Positions 1 to 11,452 of a stretch of DNA of 64,000 bases are shown piece after piece (the first letter of the stretch is position 1; each line of letters begins with the position of its first letter). Position numbers and translations under genes: made by a program. The notes under the pieces are model-generated. The model was not told where the DNA came from. It worked only from the letters and a program-made list of their open reading frames with translations, and did not search any database. The stretch is from JASJBU01 sp963797085 (lineage in GTDB: Bacteria; Pseudomonadota; Gammaproteobacteria; Chromatiales; Chromatiaceae), in assembly GCA_963797085.1 (NCBI GenBank), contig CAWCOA010000026.1, positions 62,001-126,000 on the forward strand, given 5' to 3'.

Positions 1-53
1 ATAATCACCATTTGGTGATCACTGACTGATCTGGCGCAGTGCACCGCGCCAGA

Positions 54-83
54 CAAACAGGCGGGCCATGGCCCGCCTGTTTG
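54..83. terminator. Bidirectional terminator-like palindrome after ssb
   Basis: A perfect 14-bp stem (CAAACAGGCGGGCC pairing with GGCCCGCCTGTTTG, 2-base loop), followed on the + strand by a T-rich run. It lies 20 bp beyond the ssb stop, so it can end ssb transcription from the right and whatever enters the window from the left. Two smaller hairpins (5-18 and 31-52) precede it. Confidence 0.7.
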
Positions 84-104
84 TTTTCTATATTCTAAAA
101 GTAT

Positions 105-557
105 CTAGAAAGGAATGTCGTCGTCGAAATCATTATCCGGCATGGAAGCGGCCGGTGCTGACTGGGGCTTTGCGGCCGGGCGTTGAGCCGGGGGAGCGGA
201 ATCAAATGCAGCACTACCGCCCTTGCTGTCCAGCATCTGCATCTCGCTGCCCACAATTTCCGTCGTGTATCGGTCCTGGCCGTCCTGACCCTGCCATTTA
301 CGGGTTCGCAGGCTGCCCTCCACATAGATCTTAGAGCCCTTTTTCAGGTATTCGCCGGCAATCTCACCCAACCTGTTGAAAAACACCACCCGATGCCATT
401 CGGTACGCTCCTGCTGCTCACCAGTGTTTTTGTCCTTCCAGGATTCGGAGGTCGCCAGCGTCACATTGGTGACCGCACCGCCGCTCGGCATATAGCGGGT
501 TTCCGGATCCTTGCCCAGATTGCCGATCAGAATAACCTTGTTGATACCACGCGCCAT
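105..557 (-). CDS. ssb: Single-stranded DNA-binding protein
   Basis: Single-stranded DNA-binding protein, which coats ssDNA in replication, recombination and repair. The N-terminus MARGINKVILIGNLGKDPE begins the OB fold (about residues 5-110). A Pro/Ala/Gln-rich linker follows, and the protein ends in the acidic tip DFDDDIPF, the tail that docks partner proteins such as exonuclease I, RecO and PriA. The start is placed at the Met before ARGINK rather than 18 bases upstream, because family members begin there; this gives 150 aa. uvrA and an MFS exporter lie on the far side, matching the ssb-uvrA neighbourhood of many Gammaproteobacteria. Confidence 0.95.
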   Translation of the reverse strand: MARGINKVILIGNLGKDPETRYMPSGGAVTNVTLATSESWKDKNTGEQQERTEWHRVVFFNRLGEIAGEYLKKGSKIYVEGSLRTRKWQGQDGQDRYTTEIVGSEMQMLDSKGGSAAFDSAPPAQRPAAKPQSAPAASMPDNDFDDDIPF

Positions 558-650
558 AGATTGCATCCCCTTCAACGTCTCGATCTATACGGGCCAGAAA
601 AAAATCCTTTCTGCGCCGCCTGCCGAGCGAATGATTAAAACTTCAGTTCC

Positions 651-708
651 GTAGGGTGCGTCGTGCGCACCGTATAACCGCCACAATGGTGCGCACGGCG
701 CACCCTAC
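651..708. repeat. REP-like inverted pair (GTAGGGTGCGYCGTGCGCACC)
   Basis: Two 21-base arms, GTAGGGTGCGTCGTGCGCACC (651-671) and its near-perfect inverse (688-708), face each other across 16 bases, making a long hairpin between ssb and the MFS gene. The same unit recurs at 7728-7739 (half) and four times at 11155-11422. This is the format of extragenic REP sequences; the associated RAYT transposase is not in the window. Confidence 0.85.
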
Positions 709-754
709 ATTGGATAATATGAAAGCAGAAGTTAATTAGATAAAAACAGGAAGT

Positions 755-2140
755 CTACCCCTGGTTCACACAATATGCATCCAATGCGTTCTCATCGAAG
801 CTGGTAAGGTCCACCTTCAGGTAGGCCAGTCCATCCTCGGCGATCACCACCGCATGGGCGACACCATCCACCTCCAGGAGTTTTTTGGCCAGCAAAGCTG
901 CGTCATCCGCCTCCATGTCCCCCACCGGTAACAGGTAATTACTGAGATAATTCGGATCAGCCATACCCCAAGCCACCAATAGCCAGATCAGCGCCACAGC
1001 TCCACAAAACAGGAAAACCCCCTCAAGCCCATAATGAGTCTGCATCCAGCCACCCAGCAAGCCGCCGATAAAAGCGCCGATGAACTGGGAACTCGAATAG
1101 ACGCCCATTGCCGTGCCCTTGCGCTCTCCTGGGGCCATCTTCGCCACCAGGGAAGGCAGCGTCGCCTCCAGCAGATTGAAGGCGGTGAAGAAGACAAACA
1201 GCGTCACCACCAGACCGCCCATCGAAGTGTTAAAGAGATAGAGCCCCACGCCGGCCACTGCCAGACCTGCCACTCCGGTGATAAAGATCGATTTCATGCG
1301 GCGCTTGCTCTCGGCAATGATCACCATCGGCACCATCGCCGCCATCGCCAGCAACATCACCGGCAGATAAACATACCAATGGTGGTCGCTGGCCAGCCCC
1401 AGATCCCGGAGCGCGAGAGGATAGGCCAGGAACAACGCGGTCAACATCATGTGCAGGGCAAAGATTCCAAAGTCGATGCGTAACAGCTCCGGATCCGCCA
1501 GCACCTTGCCGAACTGTTCCGGCTCGGCCTCCGCATCCCGGTGAAAGTGGCTTTCTTTCGGTGTCGGCACCACAAAAATCACAATCAGCACTCCGCCCAG
1601 GGCCAGCAGGGCGGTCAACCAGAAGATACCCGGCACGCCGATCCAGCTGTTGAGCACCGGGCCCAGCACCAGGGCGACTGCGAAGGCGGCGCCTATGCTC
1701 ATGCCGATGATCGCCATCATGCGCAGACGCCGCTGCTCACGGCTCAAATCGGCGGCCAGCGCCATGATCACCGCTGCGATGGCGCCGCTGCCTTGCAGGG
1801 CGCGGCCAATGATTATCCCATAGATATCATCGGCCATAGCGGCCACCACACTGCCCAGAGCGAAGATAATCAGGCCGCCGATAATCACCGGCTTGCGGCC
1901 AATCCGGTCGGAGAGCATGCCAAAGGGAATCTGCAACAGGGCCTGGCTCAGGCCATAGATACCGATGGCCAGCCCCACCATCATCGGCGTCACACCGGCC
2001 AGCCCCTCTGCATAGAGGGCAAAGACCGGCAGAATCAGAAACAGGCCGAGCATGCGCAGCGCAAAGATTCCCGCCAGGGAGAACGCGCCCCGCCGCTCGA
2101 TCTCATTCATTCCAGACGCTTTGCCCGTGCCTTTCGCCAT
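755..2140 (-). CDS. MFS transporter with C-terminal YAM-like domain (YajR type)
   Basis: Inner-membrane major facilitator superfamily protein with about 12 hydrophobic segments. The A-like motif GMLSDRIGRKPVI follows TM2, as in drug:proton antiporters. After TM12 comes a soluble ~65-residue tail ending in a beta-alpha-beta pattern (LLEVDGVAHAVVIAEDGLAYLKV), the layout of E. coli YajR with its YAM domain; the substrate is unknown. The start at MAKGTGK (2140) is preferred over a further upstream in-frame Met because the upstream stretch is not membrane-protein-like and would overlap the uvrA promoter; MNEIERR at 2110 is an alternative. It is divergent from uvrA. Confidence 0.85.
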   Translation of the reverse strand: MAKGTGKASGMNEIERRGAFSLAGIFALRMLGLFLILPVFALYAEGLAGVTPMMVGLAIGIYGLSQALLQIPFGMLSDRIGRKPVIIGGLIIFALGSVVAAMADDIYGIIIGRALQGSGAIAAVIMALAADLSREQRRLRMMAIIGMSIGAAFAVALVLGPVLNSWIGVPGIFWLTALLALGGVLIVIFVVPTPKESHFHRDAEAEPEQFGKVLADPELLRIDFGIFALHMMLTALFLAYPLALRDLGLASDHHWYVYLPVMLLAMAAMVPMVIIAESKRRMKSIFITGVAGLAVAGVGLYLFNTSMGGLVVTLFVFFTAFNLLEATLPSLVAKMAPGERKGTAMGVYSSSQFIGAFIGGLLGGWMQTHYGLEGVFLFCGAVALIWLLVAWGMADPNYLSNYLLPVGDMEADDAALLAKKLLEVDGVAHAVVIAEDGLAYLKVDLTSFDENALDAYCVNQG

Positions 2141-2256
2141 CTCTGATTCACTTTGCCAGCCGATAAAAAGAGCGCGTATAGTAGCAGGTTCGCCCGATCC
2201 CTTGCACGCAACCAGCGCGCAGTTTTTGGCCTGAACAACCAATCCCTGAAGCACAT

Positions 2257-5130
<2,874 letters not shown>

Positions 5131-5244
5131 GATTCAGTCGCTGAGAACGCGGCCGCTGAATCGTTAACTTTTGCGAACTCACACCCGCAACAGCTGCCAA
5201 TGATTTAGAATCCATTCCAAGCAACACCAAATCAGGAGAACACC

Positions 5245-5571
5245 ATGAATGTCATACTAAAAAAGAGCGATGCAGCAGAACCATTCACTTTCTCTTTTCA
5301 GGACAACGGTAAGTCCGTCCTGCGCAGCGAGAACTACAAGGCCAAGAGCAGTGCCGTGAACGGCATCGAGTCAGTAAAGAAAAACTGTGTCAACGATGCC
5401 CGCTACGAAATGAAGGAGTCTTCTAACGGCAAGTTTTATTTCAATCTAAAGTCCAGCAATGGCCAGATCGTCGCCACCAGCGCTATGTTCGCCAGCGCTG
5501 CGGACCGCGATACAGTGATTGCCACACTCAAGAGCCAGGCCCCTGATGCCAGCGTGGATAATCAGACCTGA
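5245..5571 (+). CDS. YegP/DUF1508 family protein
   Basis: Small soluble protein of 108 aa made of two tandem ~45-residue repeats (FSFQDNGKSVLRSENYKAKSSAVNGI... and YFNLKSSNGQIVATSAMFASAADRD...), the duplicated beta-beta-beta-alpha unit of the YegP/DUF1508 family. The biochemical role of the family is not settled. A good ribosome-binding site (AGGAG) lies 7-8 bases before the ATG. It stands alone between uvrA and a terminator at 5716, so it is probably monocistronic. Confidence 0.85.
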   Translation: MNVILKKSDAAEPFTFSFQDNGKSVLRSENYKAKSSAVNGIESVKKNCVNDARYEMKESSNGKFYFNLKSSNGQIVATSAMFASAADRDTVIATLKSQAPDASVDNQT

Positions 5572-5715
5572 ACCGGGTTACGCAGCTTGAAAATCACGCC
5601 AACGCACCTATTTATAAAGCATCATGCCAGTAACCGCTTAGTTTCACGGTTACCGGCGATCCATCTTCCTTGGTTGGATCCTCTCCTGTCCTGAACAGCA
5701 ACTATTTACAGGACT

Positions 5716-5742
5716 AACCCGGTCAACTGACCGGGTTTTTTT
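5716..5742 (+). terminator. Rho-independent terminator
   Basis: Stem AACCCGGTC / GACCGGGTT (4-base loop) followed by a run of seven T. It ends + strand transcription downstream of the YegP-like gene. Confidence 0.9.
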
Positions 5743-6051
5743 ATGCCATCTGGGTCAGTCGTCTGATGCACATGCGAATCGCTTGCCGGCAAAGAAGCCT
5801 GGATTTCATGCAGCCCTCCCGTCCCCCGGCAAGCCCTATGCTTTCCGATAACTAGTGTTGGGTGCGCACAAACTAAAGATTAAAGCCGTCATGACGCTAC
5901 TCCAGAACAGGTAGAGAGTCAGCCCCGAGGCCAAGCACTATCTCTGCAGCGGGGCAAGCTGAAGGATCAGATGATAATAAAAACAAGCATCCTTAATCCC
6001 TCGGCGCAGACACATCAGCACCTTTGTCCAATTACGATGGAGTCGGTCACA
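5743..6051. other. Intergenic region without recognisable gene
   Basis: About 300 bases between the terminator and the PhnD-like gene. No convincing ORF, tRNA or riboswitch fold was recognised. A ribosome-binding site (GGAG at about 6040) precedes the ATG at 6052. Confidence 0.5.
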
Positions 6052-6943
6052 ATGAACAAGCACCTGCGTATCATCAGCCTATTTTTTATTCTATTGATCA
6101 TGGCACTCGGCCAGACGCTGTCTGCCGGTGACTACAAGCTCGGCGTACTCGCCAAGCGGGGACCGGCGAAGGCCACGAAGAAATGGGGCGCCACGACAGA
6201 ATACCTCACACAAACTCTTGCGGATGATACATTCACCCTGGTGCCACTCGATTTTGAGGACGTGTTTCCCGCTATCGCCAACCAGGAGGTAGATTTCTTT
6301 CTGGTCAATTCATCCATGTTCGTCACGGCCCAAGTGAACTACCAGGCCGAGGCGATTGCCACCATGATCAACTCCCGTCAGGGTCAAGCACTGAAATCCT
6401 TTGGCGGAGTTATTTTTACCTATATCGACAGGGATGACATCAACAGCCTGGCGGACATCCGAGGGAAGAATTTTATGGCGGTCAAGGAGAGTTCGTTCGG
6501 CGGCTGGCAGATGGCCTACAAGGAATTTCTTGAGCAGGATATCGATCCGACAAGCGATTTTGCAAGCCTCGTTTTCGGCGGCAAACACGACAACGTGGTT
6601 TACGCCGTACAGAATGGTGAAGTCGATGCTGGCACCGTGCGCACCGACACCCTGGAACGCATGGCTGCAAGCGGCGACATCGATCTAGCTGAATTCAAGA
6701 TACTGGCGGCAAAAAGCCATGTCGGCTTCCCTTTTGTCGTGAGCAGCGCACTCTACCCTGAGTGGCCGCTGGCCAAGCTCGCCAGCACCGCGGATGCTGT
6801 CGCGCAAAGAGTGGCTACTGCTCTGAATAGATTGCAGCGAACAGATCCGCCGGCAAGGCGGCAAAGATTGTCGGCAGGTTCACCTTTGGATTAAGGATGT
6901 AGAGGACTTGCAGGAACACTTGAAAGTGGGCGCCTATAAATAA
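6052..6943 (+). pseudogene. PhnD-type periplasmic binding protein, frame-broken C-terminus
   Basis: Secreted solute-binding protein of the phosphate/phosphite/phosphonate (PhnD) type. A signal peptide (LRIISLFFILLIMALGQTLSAG) is followed by YKLGVLAKRGP and family blocks such as DFFLVNSSMF, FGGVIFTYIDRDDINSLADIRGK, KESSFGGWQMAYKEFLE and SSALYPEWPLAKL. The open frame stops at 6894, but the expected ending continues after shifts: ANRSAGKAAKIVGR in a second frame and IKDVEDLQEHLKVGAYK, with stop at 6941-6943, in a third. At least two indels therefore lie between ~6830 and 6895. Such domains serve ABC uptake or the sensing of small oxyanions. The adjacent chemoreceptor remnant suggests a ligand-sensing pair. 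The start is set by GGAG before ATG 6052. Confidence 0.75.
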
Positions 6944-7021
6944 CTAGTGATCGCTGAAATACTTATTCACAAGATAGCAGAGTTGCATAATCCAGGTACG
7001 GGACGTGTGAGATGAACAGAC

Positions 7022-7727
7022 GAGTTTGATCGCTATAGTGAGGGGCGATTGGTCCAGTTAATGATTCTGGCGATATCCTGCGGCGTATTACTGCTCTCCG
7101 TAGCCTCGCTCTGGCTGACCTTCAGTGGCTTCAAAACGCTGCAGGCAGATGTCACAGGTGATCTTGAGGCGGGGCAGGTTAAGATCGAGAAAACCCTCAG
7201 CGATAATCTTGATCAGGTCTCGGTCTCGGTGAAAAACGCCGAGCAAAATACCGCCTCCACGTTGTCCGAATATCTCGTCAAGAGCATGGCGCAGGAACTC
7301 TCAATCACCGAAGAGGCTTTACATGAGTCCTGATGGAGACGGCCGACTCCCTGGCCGACATGTTGGCGGAGGTTGCAAAGAGGCAATCCAGGGCAAGAAA
7401 TGCACCGGTCGCTACACCAAGGTCGCCAACGGAAACAACAAGTGGCTACGCCGACTAAGAACGCCCAAACGGCGTCCACACCAGAATACAACCACAGCAA
7501 CCCAAGGACACTGAGCTACTGGCAAAAGGTGAAGAAAAAAACCCGCTGGACAAATAACACAGCAGCAACGGCTGCGACACAACAAGCAGAACAGCGACGG
7601 AAACGCTCAGAAGACAAGGACAACGGCAGCAACAGAACAGGAAAAGAAACACCGAAAAGAACGCCCAGCTGGCCGCCAAGCGCACTCGACACGACACGCT
7701 GGTCGACAACAGCAGCAGTAAAACCAA
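7022..7727 (+). pseudogene. Remnant of a methyl-accepting chemotaxis-type receptor (N-terminal part)
   Basis: Translation from about 7049 gives a transmembrane helix (LMILAISCGVLLLSVASLWLTF) and then an amphipathic, coiled-coil-like stretch (GFKTLQADVTGDLEAGQVKIEKTLSDN...) reaching MAQELSITEEALHES, the format of a chemoreceptor N-terminus. After the stop at 7333 the sequence continues in other frames (LMETADSLADMLAEVAK, then EAIQGKK and KVANGN, later ELLAKGEEKNPLDK), so it is broken several times. It ends at the REP half-site at 7728. No HAMP or signalling domain remains. It is decayed rather than functional, truncated at the junction with lspA. Confidence 0.55.
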
Positions 7728-8250
7728 GGCGCACCCTACGGGGCGGATGAGTCGGGGAACTCAGAAAGAAGGCATCGATCAGCATAATGGCGACTCCAAC
7801 GAAAATCGCCGAGTCAGCCACATTGAAGGCCGGCCAGTGGCATTCATTTGCCAGGCGGGCGAAACCCGGCAGGCAGCTCTCAGCAGTGTAGTACATATCG
7901 ACAAAATCGATCACCTGGCCAAACAGGATGCGGTCGATGACATTGCCGATAGCGCCACCGATGATCAGCGACAGTGAGATGGCAACCCACTTTTCCTGCG
8001 CTTTAAGACGGCGCAGCCAGCCGATCAGCACCGCCGTAACGAGCAACGCTATCATCACAAAGAACCAGCGCTGCCAACCACCCTGATCGCTGAGAAAACT
8101 GAACGCCGCCCCCTTGTTGTACATCAGGGTCAGATCGAAAAAAGGCAGCACTGTGACCGCTTGATAAGGGATCAGCATGGCCTCGGCAAATTGTTTCGTC
8201 GCCTGATCCGTCAGGATCACTATCAGGGAGAGAAAAAGCCAGCGACTCAT
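7516..8250 (-). CDS. lspA: Lipoprotein signal peptidase II with aberrant C-terminal extension
   Basis: Inner-membrane aspartyl protease that removes the signal peptide of prolipoproteins. Residues 1-165 are a normal LspA: four membrane helices, first catalytic Asp in GGAIGNVIDRI, second in FNVADSAIFVG. The family usually ends near residue 160-170, but this frame runs on to 244. Residues ~171-176 (RRVRLG) are encoded by the REP half-site, and the rest is antisense of the chemoreceptor remnant, giving a Ser/Val/Cys-rich tail with no LspA character. The original stop has apparently been lost. The start overlaps the ileS stop by one base (TGATG), implying translational coupling. The fkpB and ispH genes that often follow lspA are absent. 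Confidence 0.9.
   Translation of the reverse strand: MSRWLFLSLIVILTDQATKQFAEAMLIPYQAVTVLPFFDLTLMYNKGAAFSFLSDQGGWQRWFFVMIALLVTAVLIGWLRRLKAQEKWVAISLSLIIGGAIGNVIDRILFGQVIDFVDMYYTAESCLPGFARLANECHWPAFNVADSAIFVGVAIMLIDAFFLSSPTHPPRRVRLGFTAAVVDQRVVSSALGGQLGVLFGVSFPVLLLPLSLSSERFRRCSACCVAAVAAVLFVQRVFFFTFCQ
7728..7739. repeat. REP half-site at the chemoreceptor remnant/lspA junction
   Basis: GGCGCACCCTAC, one half of the palindromic unit seen at 651-708 and 11155-11422. It lies where lspA homology stops and the antisense chemoreceptor remnant begins, marking a probable rearrangement point. Confidence 0.6.
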
Positions 8251-11072
8251 CAGGCAAATCGCCGAATTTCACCGGCGCCCAGCACATTTTCCACACAGCG
8301 GCCGCACAGCTCAGGGTGTTCCTGATGCTCGCCAACATCCTCTCGATGGTGCCAACAGCGGGCACATTTGGCATGACTGGAGGCGCGCACCTCTACACGC
8401 AAACCCGCCAGTTCAGTCTCTGCCAATCCGGCGGGTTTGTCGGCGTCCGGCAAGACCCTGACATCCGAGGTGATAAGCACGAAACGCAGCTCTTCCGCCA
8501 GCCCATCCAGCAGAGAGCGCAGTTCATCACTGCAGTAGAGATCCAGCTCTGCATCCAGCGACGAATTGCCGGCGGCACGGAATGATTCCAGCGCCTTGCC
8601 TACTGCATTGCGCACTTCGATGACCCGCGCCCAATGGGCCCGGTCGAAGCTGTCACCCTCGTCCAGGGCAAACAGTCCGCTATACCAGCTTTCGAGAAAT
8701 ACGCTCTCGCCCCGCTCACCTGGGATCTCGCGCCACACCTCCTCGGCGGTAAAGCTGAGGATCGGCGCCAGCCAGCGGCTCATGGCCTCCACGATATGAT
8801 ACATCGCGGTCTGACAGGAGCGCCGTGGCAGGCTGTCTTCCTGGGTGGTGTACTGGCGATCCTTGATGATATCGAGATAAAAGCCGCCCATCTCCGTGGT
8901 ACAGAAATTTTGGATCTTCTGGTAGATGAGGTGGAACTGGTAGTCCCGATAGGCGGCGACGATCTCCTCCTGCAACTGCAGAGCGCGGTCCACTGCCCAG
9001 CGATCCAGCTCGATCATCTCGGCGGGCTGCAGCATGTTTTTCGCCGGATCGAAACCGTGCAGATTGCTGAGCAGAAAGCGCGCGGTGTTGCGGATACGCC
9101 GGTAAGCGTCAGCGGTGCGCTTGAGGATCTCGTCGGAGACGCTCATCTCATTGCGGTAATCGGTGGCCGCCACCCAGAGGCGAATGATGTCAGCACCGAG
9201 GGTCTTCAGCACCTTTTGCGGCGCTACCACGTTACCCTTCGACTTGGACATTTTTTCGCCCTTCTCGTCCACGGTGAAGCCGTGGGTGAGCACCTGCCGG
9301 TAGGGGGCCGTGTCGTTCATCGCCACCGAAGTCATCAGCGATGACTGAAACCAGCCGCGATGCTGGTCGGAACCCTCCAGGTAGAGGTCGGCGGGAAACT
9401 GCAGGCCCGCACGGGCTTGGAGCACACACTGGTGGGTGACACCGGAGTCGAACCAGACATCCAGGGAGTCGGTCACCTTATCGTAGTTGCCGGCCTCGTC
9501 ACCCAGCAGCTCGGCGGAATCCAGATTAAACCAGGCCTCGAAGCCCTGCTCCTCGACCCGTTTCGCAACCTCTTCGATCAACTGCGGTGTCTCGGGATGA
9601 AGATCACTGTTCTCTTTATGCACGAACAGGGTGATGGGCACACCCCAGGTACGCTGGCGGGAGATACACCAGTCGGGACGGTTCTCCACCATGCCCTGGA
9701 TGCGTGCCTGGCCCCAGTCGGGCATCCATCTGACCTGTTCGATCTCACGCAGCGCCGCCTGGCGCAGGCCATTCAGCTCCATACTGATAAACCACTGCGG
9801 AGTAGCGCGGAAGATGATCGGGGTCTTGTGCCGCCAGCAATGGGGATAGCTGTGACTGAGGCGCTCTTCATGCACCAGCGCGCCCCGAGTCTTGAGCACC
9901 TCGATGACCTTCTCGTTGGCGGAAAAGACATGCTCGCCGGCAAACAGTTCAGTGCCTTCCAGGAAGCGGCCATCGCCACCCACCGGGTTGTCCACCGGCA
10001 GCTTATAACGGGCACCCACCACATAGTCGTCCAACCCATGACCGGGGGCGGTATGCACGGCACCGGTACCCGCCTCCAGCGTGACATGCTCGCCGAGGAT
10101 CACCGGCACTTCGCGATTGTAGAAGGGGTGCTGCAATTTCAACCCTTCGAAGGCCTCACCCTTGGCATAGCCGATGACGTGATAGTGTTCGATGCCATAG
10201 CGGTGCATGACATCCTTGAGCATGGCATCGGCGATCACCATGCGCTCCTTGCCCAGAGGTCCGTCGCACTGCACCACGGCATATTCCAGGGATGGATTGA
10301 GGGCCACCGCCTGGTTGGCAGGCAGAGTCCAGGGGGTGGTGGTCCAGATTACCATGTGGATCGGGCCTTCCCCCAAGCCATCCGGCACATGGTGGCAGCG
10401 GGACATCAGGGCGGCCTCGTCGAGCACCGGAAAACGCACATCGATGGCGAAGGAGGCCTTGTCCTGATATTCCACCTCCGCCTCCGCCAGGGCGGATCTG
10501 CAATCGGTACACCAGTGCACCGGCTTGTAGCCCTTCTGCACATGGCCATTCTGAACGATACGGCCGAGGGAACGCACGATGTCCGCTTCGAAATGGTGAT
10601 CCATGGTCAGATAAGGATGCTCCCAGTCACCCAGAACCCCCAGGCGCTTGAAGTCCTGACGCTGTCCATCCACCTGCTTGGCCGCATAGTCACGACAGGC
10701 CTTGCGGAACTGGCCGGTTGTGACCTTCTTGCCGGGCTTGCCGACCTTCTTCTCCACCTGCAGCTCGATGGGCAGGCCATGGCAGTCCCAACCCGGCACA
10801 TAGGGGGCATCGTAACCGTCCAGGGTGTGGCTCTTGACAATGATGTCCTTGAGGATCTTGTTCACCGCATGGCCGATATGGATATCCCCGTTGGCATAGG
10901 GTGGTCCATCATGCAGGATAAACTTGGGGCGTCCGGCACTGGCCTTGCGAATCTGCTGATAGAGCTGTTTCTCCTCCCATTGCTTGAGCATCTGCGGCTC
11001 ACGTTGCGCCAGATTGCCGCGCATCGGAAAGTTGGTTTTGGGAAGGTTGAGGGTGTGCTTGTAGTCGCTCAC
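8250..11072 (-). CDS. ileS: Isoleucyl-tRNA synthetase
   Basis: Cytoplasmic class I aminoacyl-tRNA synthetase charging tRNA-Ile. The HIGH motif is in PPYANGDIHIGHAVNKILKD, the KMSKS motif in EKGEKMSKSKGNVVAPQ, and the C-terminal zinc finger is CARCWHH...LCGRC. The frame is open over about 940 aa, the normal length. I take the GTG at 11072 (V-SDYKHTLNLPKTNFPMRG) as start because it aligns with the usual MSDYK start; a GTG at 11099 would add nine residues. Gene order ribF-ileS-lspA is the conserved one, but ribF is separated by 380 bases filled with repeats, so ileS probably has its own promoter or relies on readthrough. Confidence 0.97.
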   Translation of the reverse strand: MSDYKHTLNLPKTNFPMRGNLAQREPQMLKQWEEKQLYQQIRKASAGRPKFILHDGPPYANGDIHIGHAVNKILKDIIVKSHTLDGYDAPYVPGWDCHGLPIELQVEKKVGKPGKKVTTGQFRKACRDYAAKQVDGQRQDFKRLGVLGDWEHPYLTMDHHFEADIVRSLGRIVQNGHVQKGYKPVHWCTDCRSALAEAEVEYQDKASFAIDVRFPVLDEAALMSRCHHVPDGLGEGPIHMVIWTTTPWTLPANQAVALNPSLEYAVVQCDGPLGKERMVIADAMLKDVMHRYGIEHYHVIGYAKGEAFEGLKLQHPFYNREVPVILGEHVTLEAGTGAVHTAPGHGLDDYVVGARYKLPVDNPVGGDGRFLEGTELFAGEHVFSANEKVIEVLKTRGALVHEERLSHSYPHCWRHKTPIIFRATPQWFISMELNGLRQAALREIEQVRWMPDWGQARIQGMVENRPDWCISRQRTWGVPITLFVHKENSDLHPETPQLIEEVAKRVEEQGFEAWFNLDSAELLGDEAGNYDKVTDSLDVWFDSGVTHQCVLQARAGLQFPADLYLEGSDQHRGWFQSSLMTSVAMNDTAPYRQVLTHGFTVDEKGEKMSKSKGNVVAPQKVLKTLGADIIRLWVAATDYRNEMSVSDEILKRTADAYRRIRNTARFLLSNLHGFDPAKNMLQPAEMIELDRWAVDRALQLQEEIVAAYRDYQFHLIYQKIQNFCTTEMGGFYLDIIKDRQYTTQEDSLPRRSCQTAMYHIVEAMSRWLAPILSFTAEEVWREIPGERGESVFLESWYSGLFALDEGDSFDRAHWARVIEVRNAVGKALESFRAAGNSSLDAELDLYCSDELRSLLDGLAEELRFVLITSDVRVLPDADKPAGLAETELAGLRVEVRASSHAKCARCWHHREDVGEHQEHPELCGRCVENVLGAGEIRRFA

Positions 11073-11154
11073 GGACGGCTGCCTGTATAAAAGATCCACA
11101 AAAGAGATCTATTGAACCGCAAACCGGCCCGTTGCGCAAAGATGAATCATAGAT

Positions 11155-11422
11155 GGTGCGCACGGCGCACCCTACCCCGGCCTTCAACCCACCACTACAG
11201 ATTTTCCTAGTAATAATGTAGGTGCGCCGTGCGCACCGAGACTACCCCGGCCTGCAACCCACCACTACAGATTTTCTTGGTAATAAAGTAGGGTGCGCCG
11301 TGCGCACCGAGACTACCCCGGCTTGGGACGCACCAATATTACATATTTGGTTAGTGATAACCTAGAGTGTGCATGGCGCTAATAAAATCTTTAGGTATAA
11401 CGTAGGGTGCGCCGTGCGCACC
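11155..11422. repeat. REP-like array between ribF and ileS
   Basis: Four copies of the GTAGGGTGCGCCGTGCGCACC unit: 11155-11175 (inverted), 11218-11237 (one G short), 11288-11308 and 11402-11422. The first three belong to a tandem repeat of period 70-71 bases that also carries CTACCCCGGCCTKCAACC and CCACTACAGATTTTC; CTACCCCGG starts at 11172, 11242 and 11313. Each unit can form a GC-rich hairpin. Spacer identity shows recent tandem duplication. There is no Cas gene and the spacers are not unique, so it is not a CRISPR. Confidence 0.9.
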
Positions 11423-11452
11423 GATACTAATGGCATCTTACATAACTTGGCA

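Noticed and set aside
5880..6000. Riboswitch upstream of the PhnD-like gene
   Set aside because: Some GC-rich pairs and a GGGGCAAGC string are present, but I could not fit the conserved core of c-di-GMP, SAM or other known classes.
7323..7750. Thr/Gln/Arg-rich + strand frames as a new small protein
   Set aside because: They are continuations of the broken chemoreceptor in other frames, without start signals.
9360..11090. 576-codon open frame antisense to ileS
   Set aside because: Shadow of ileS; no start signal, low-complexity His/Gly/Leu composition.
11155..11422. CRISPR array
   Set aside because: Repeats vary in orientation and spacing, intervening sequence is itself repeated, and there are no cas genes.
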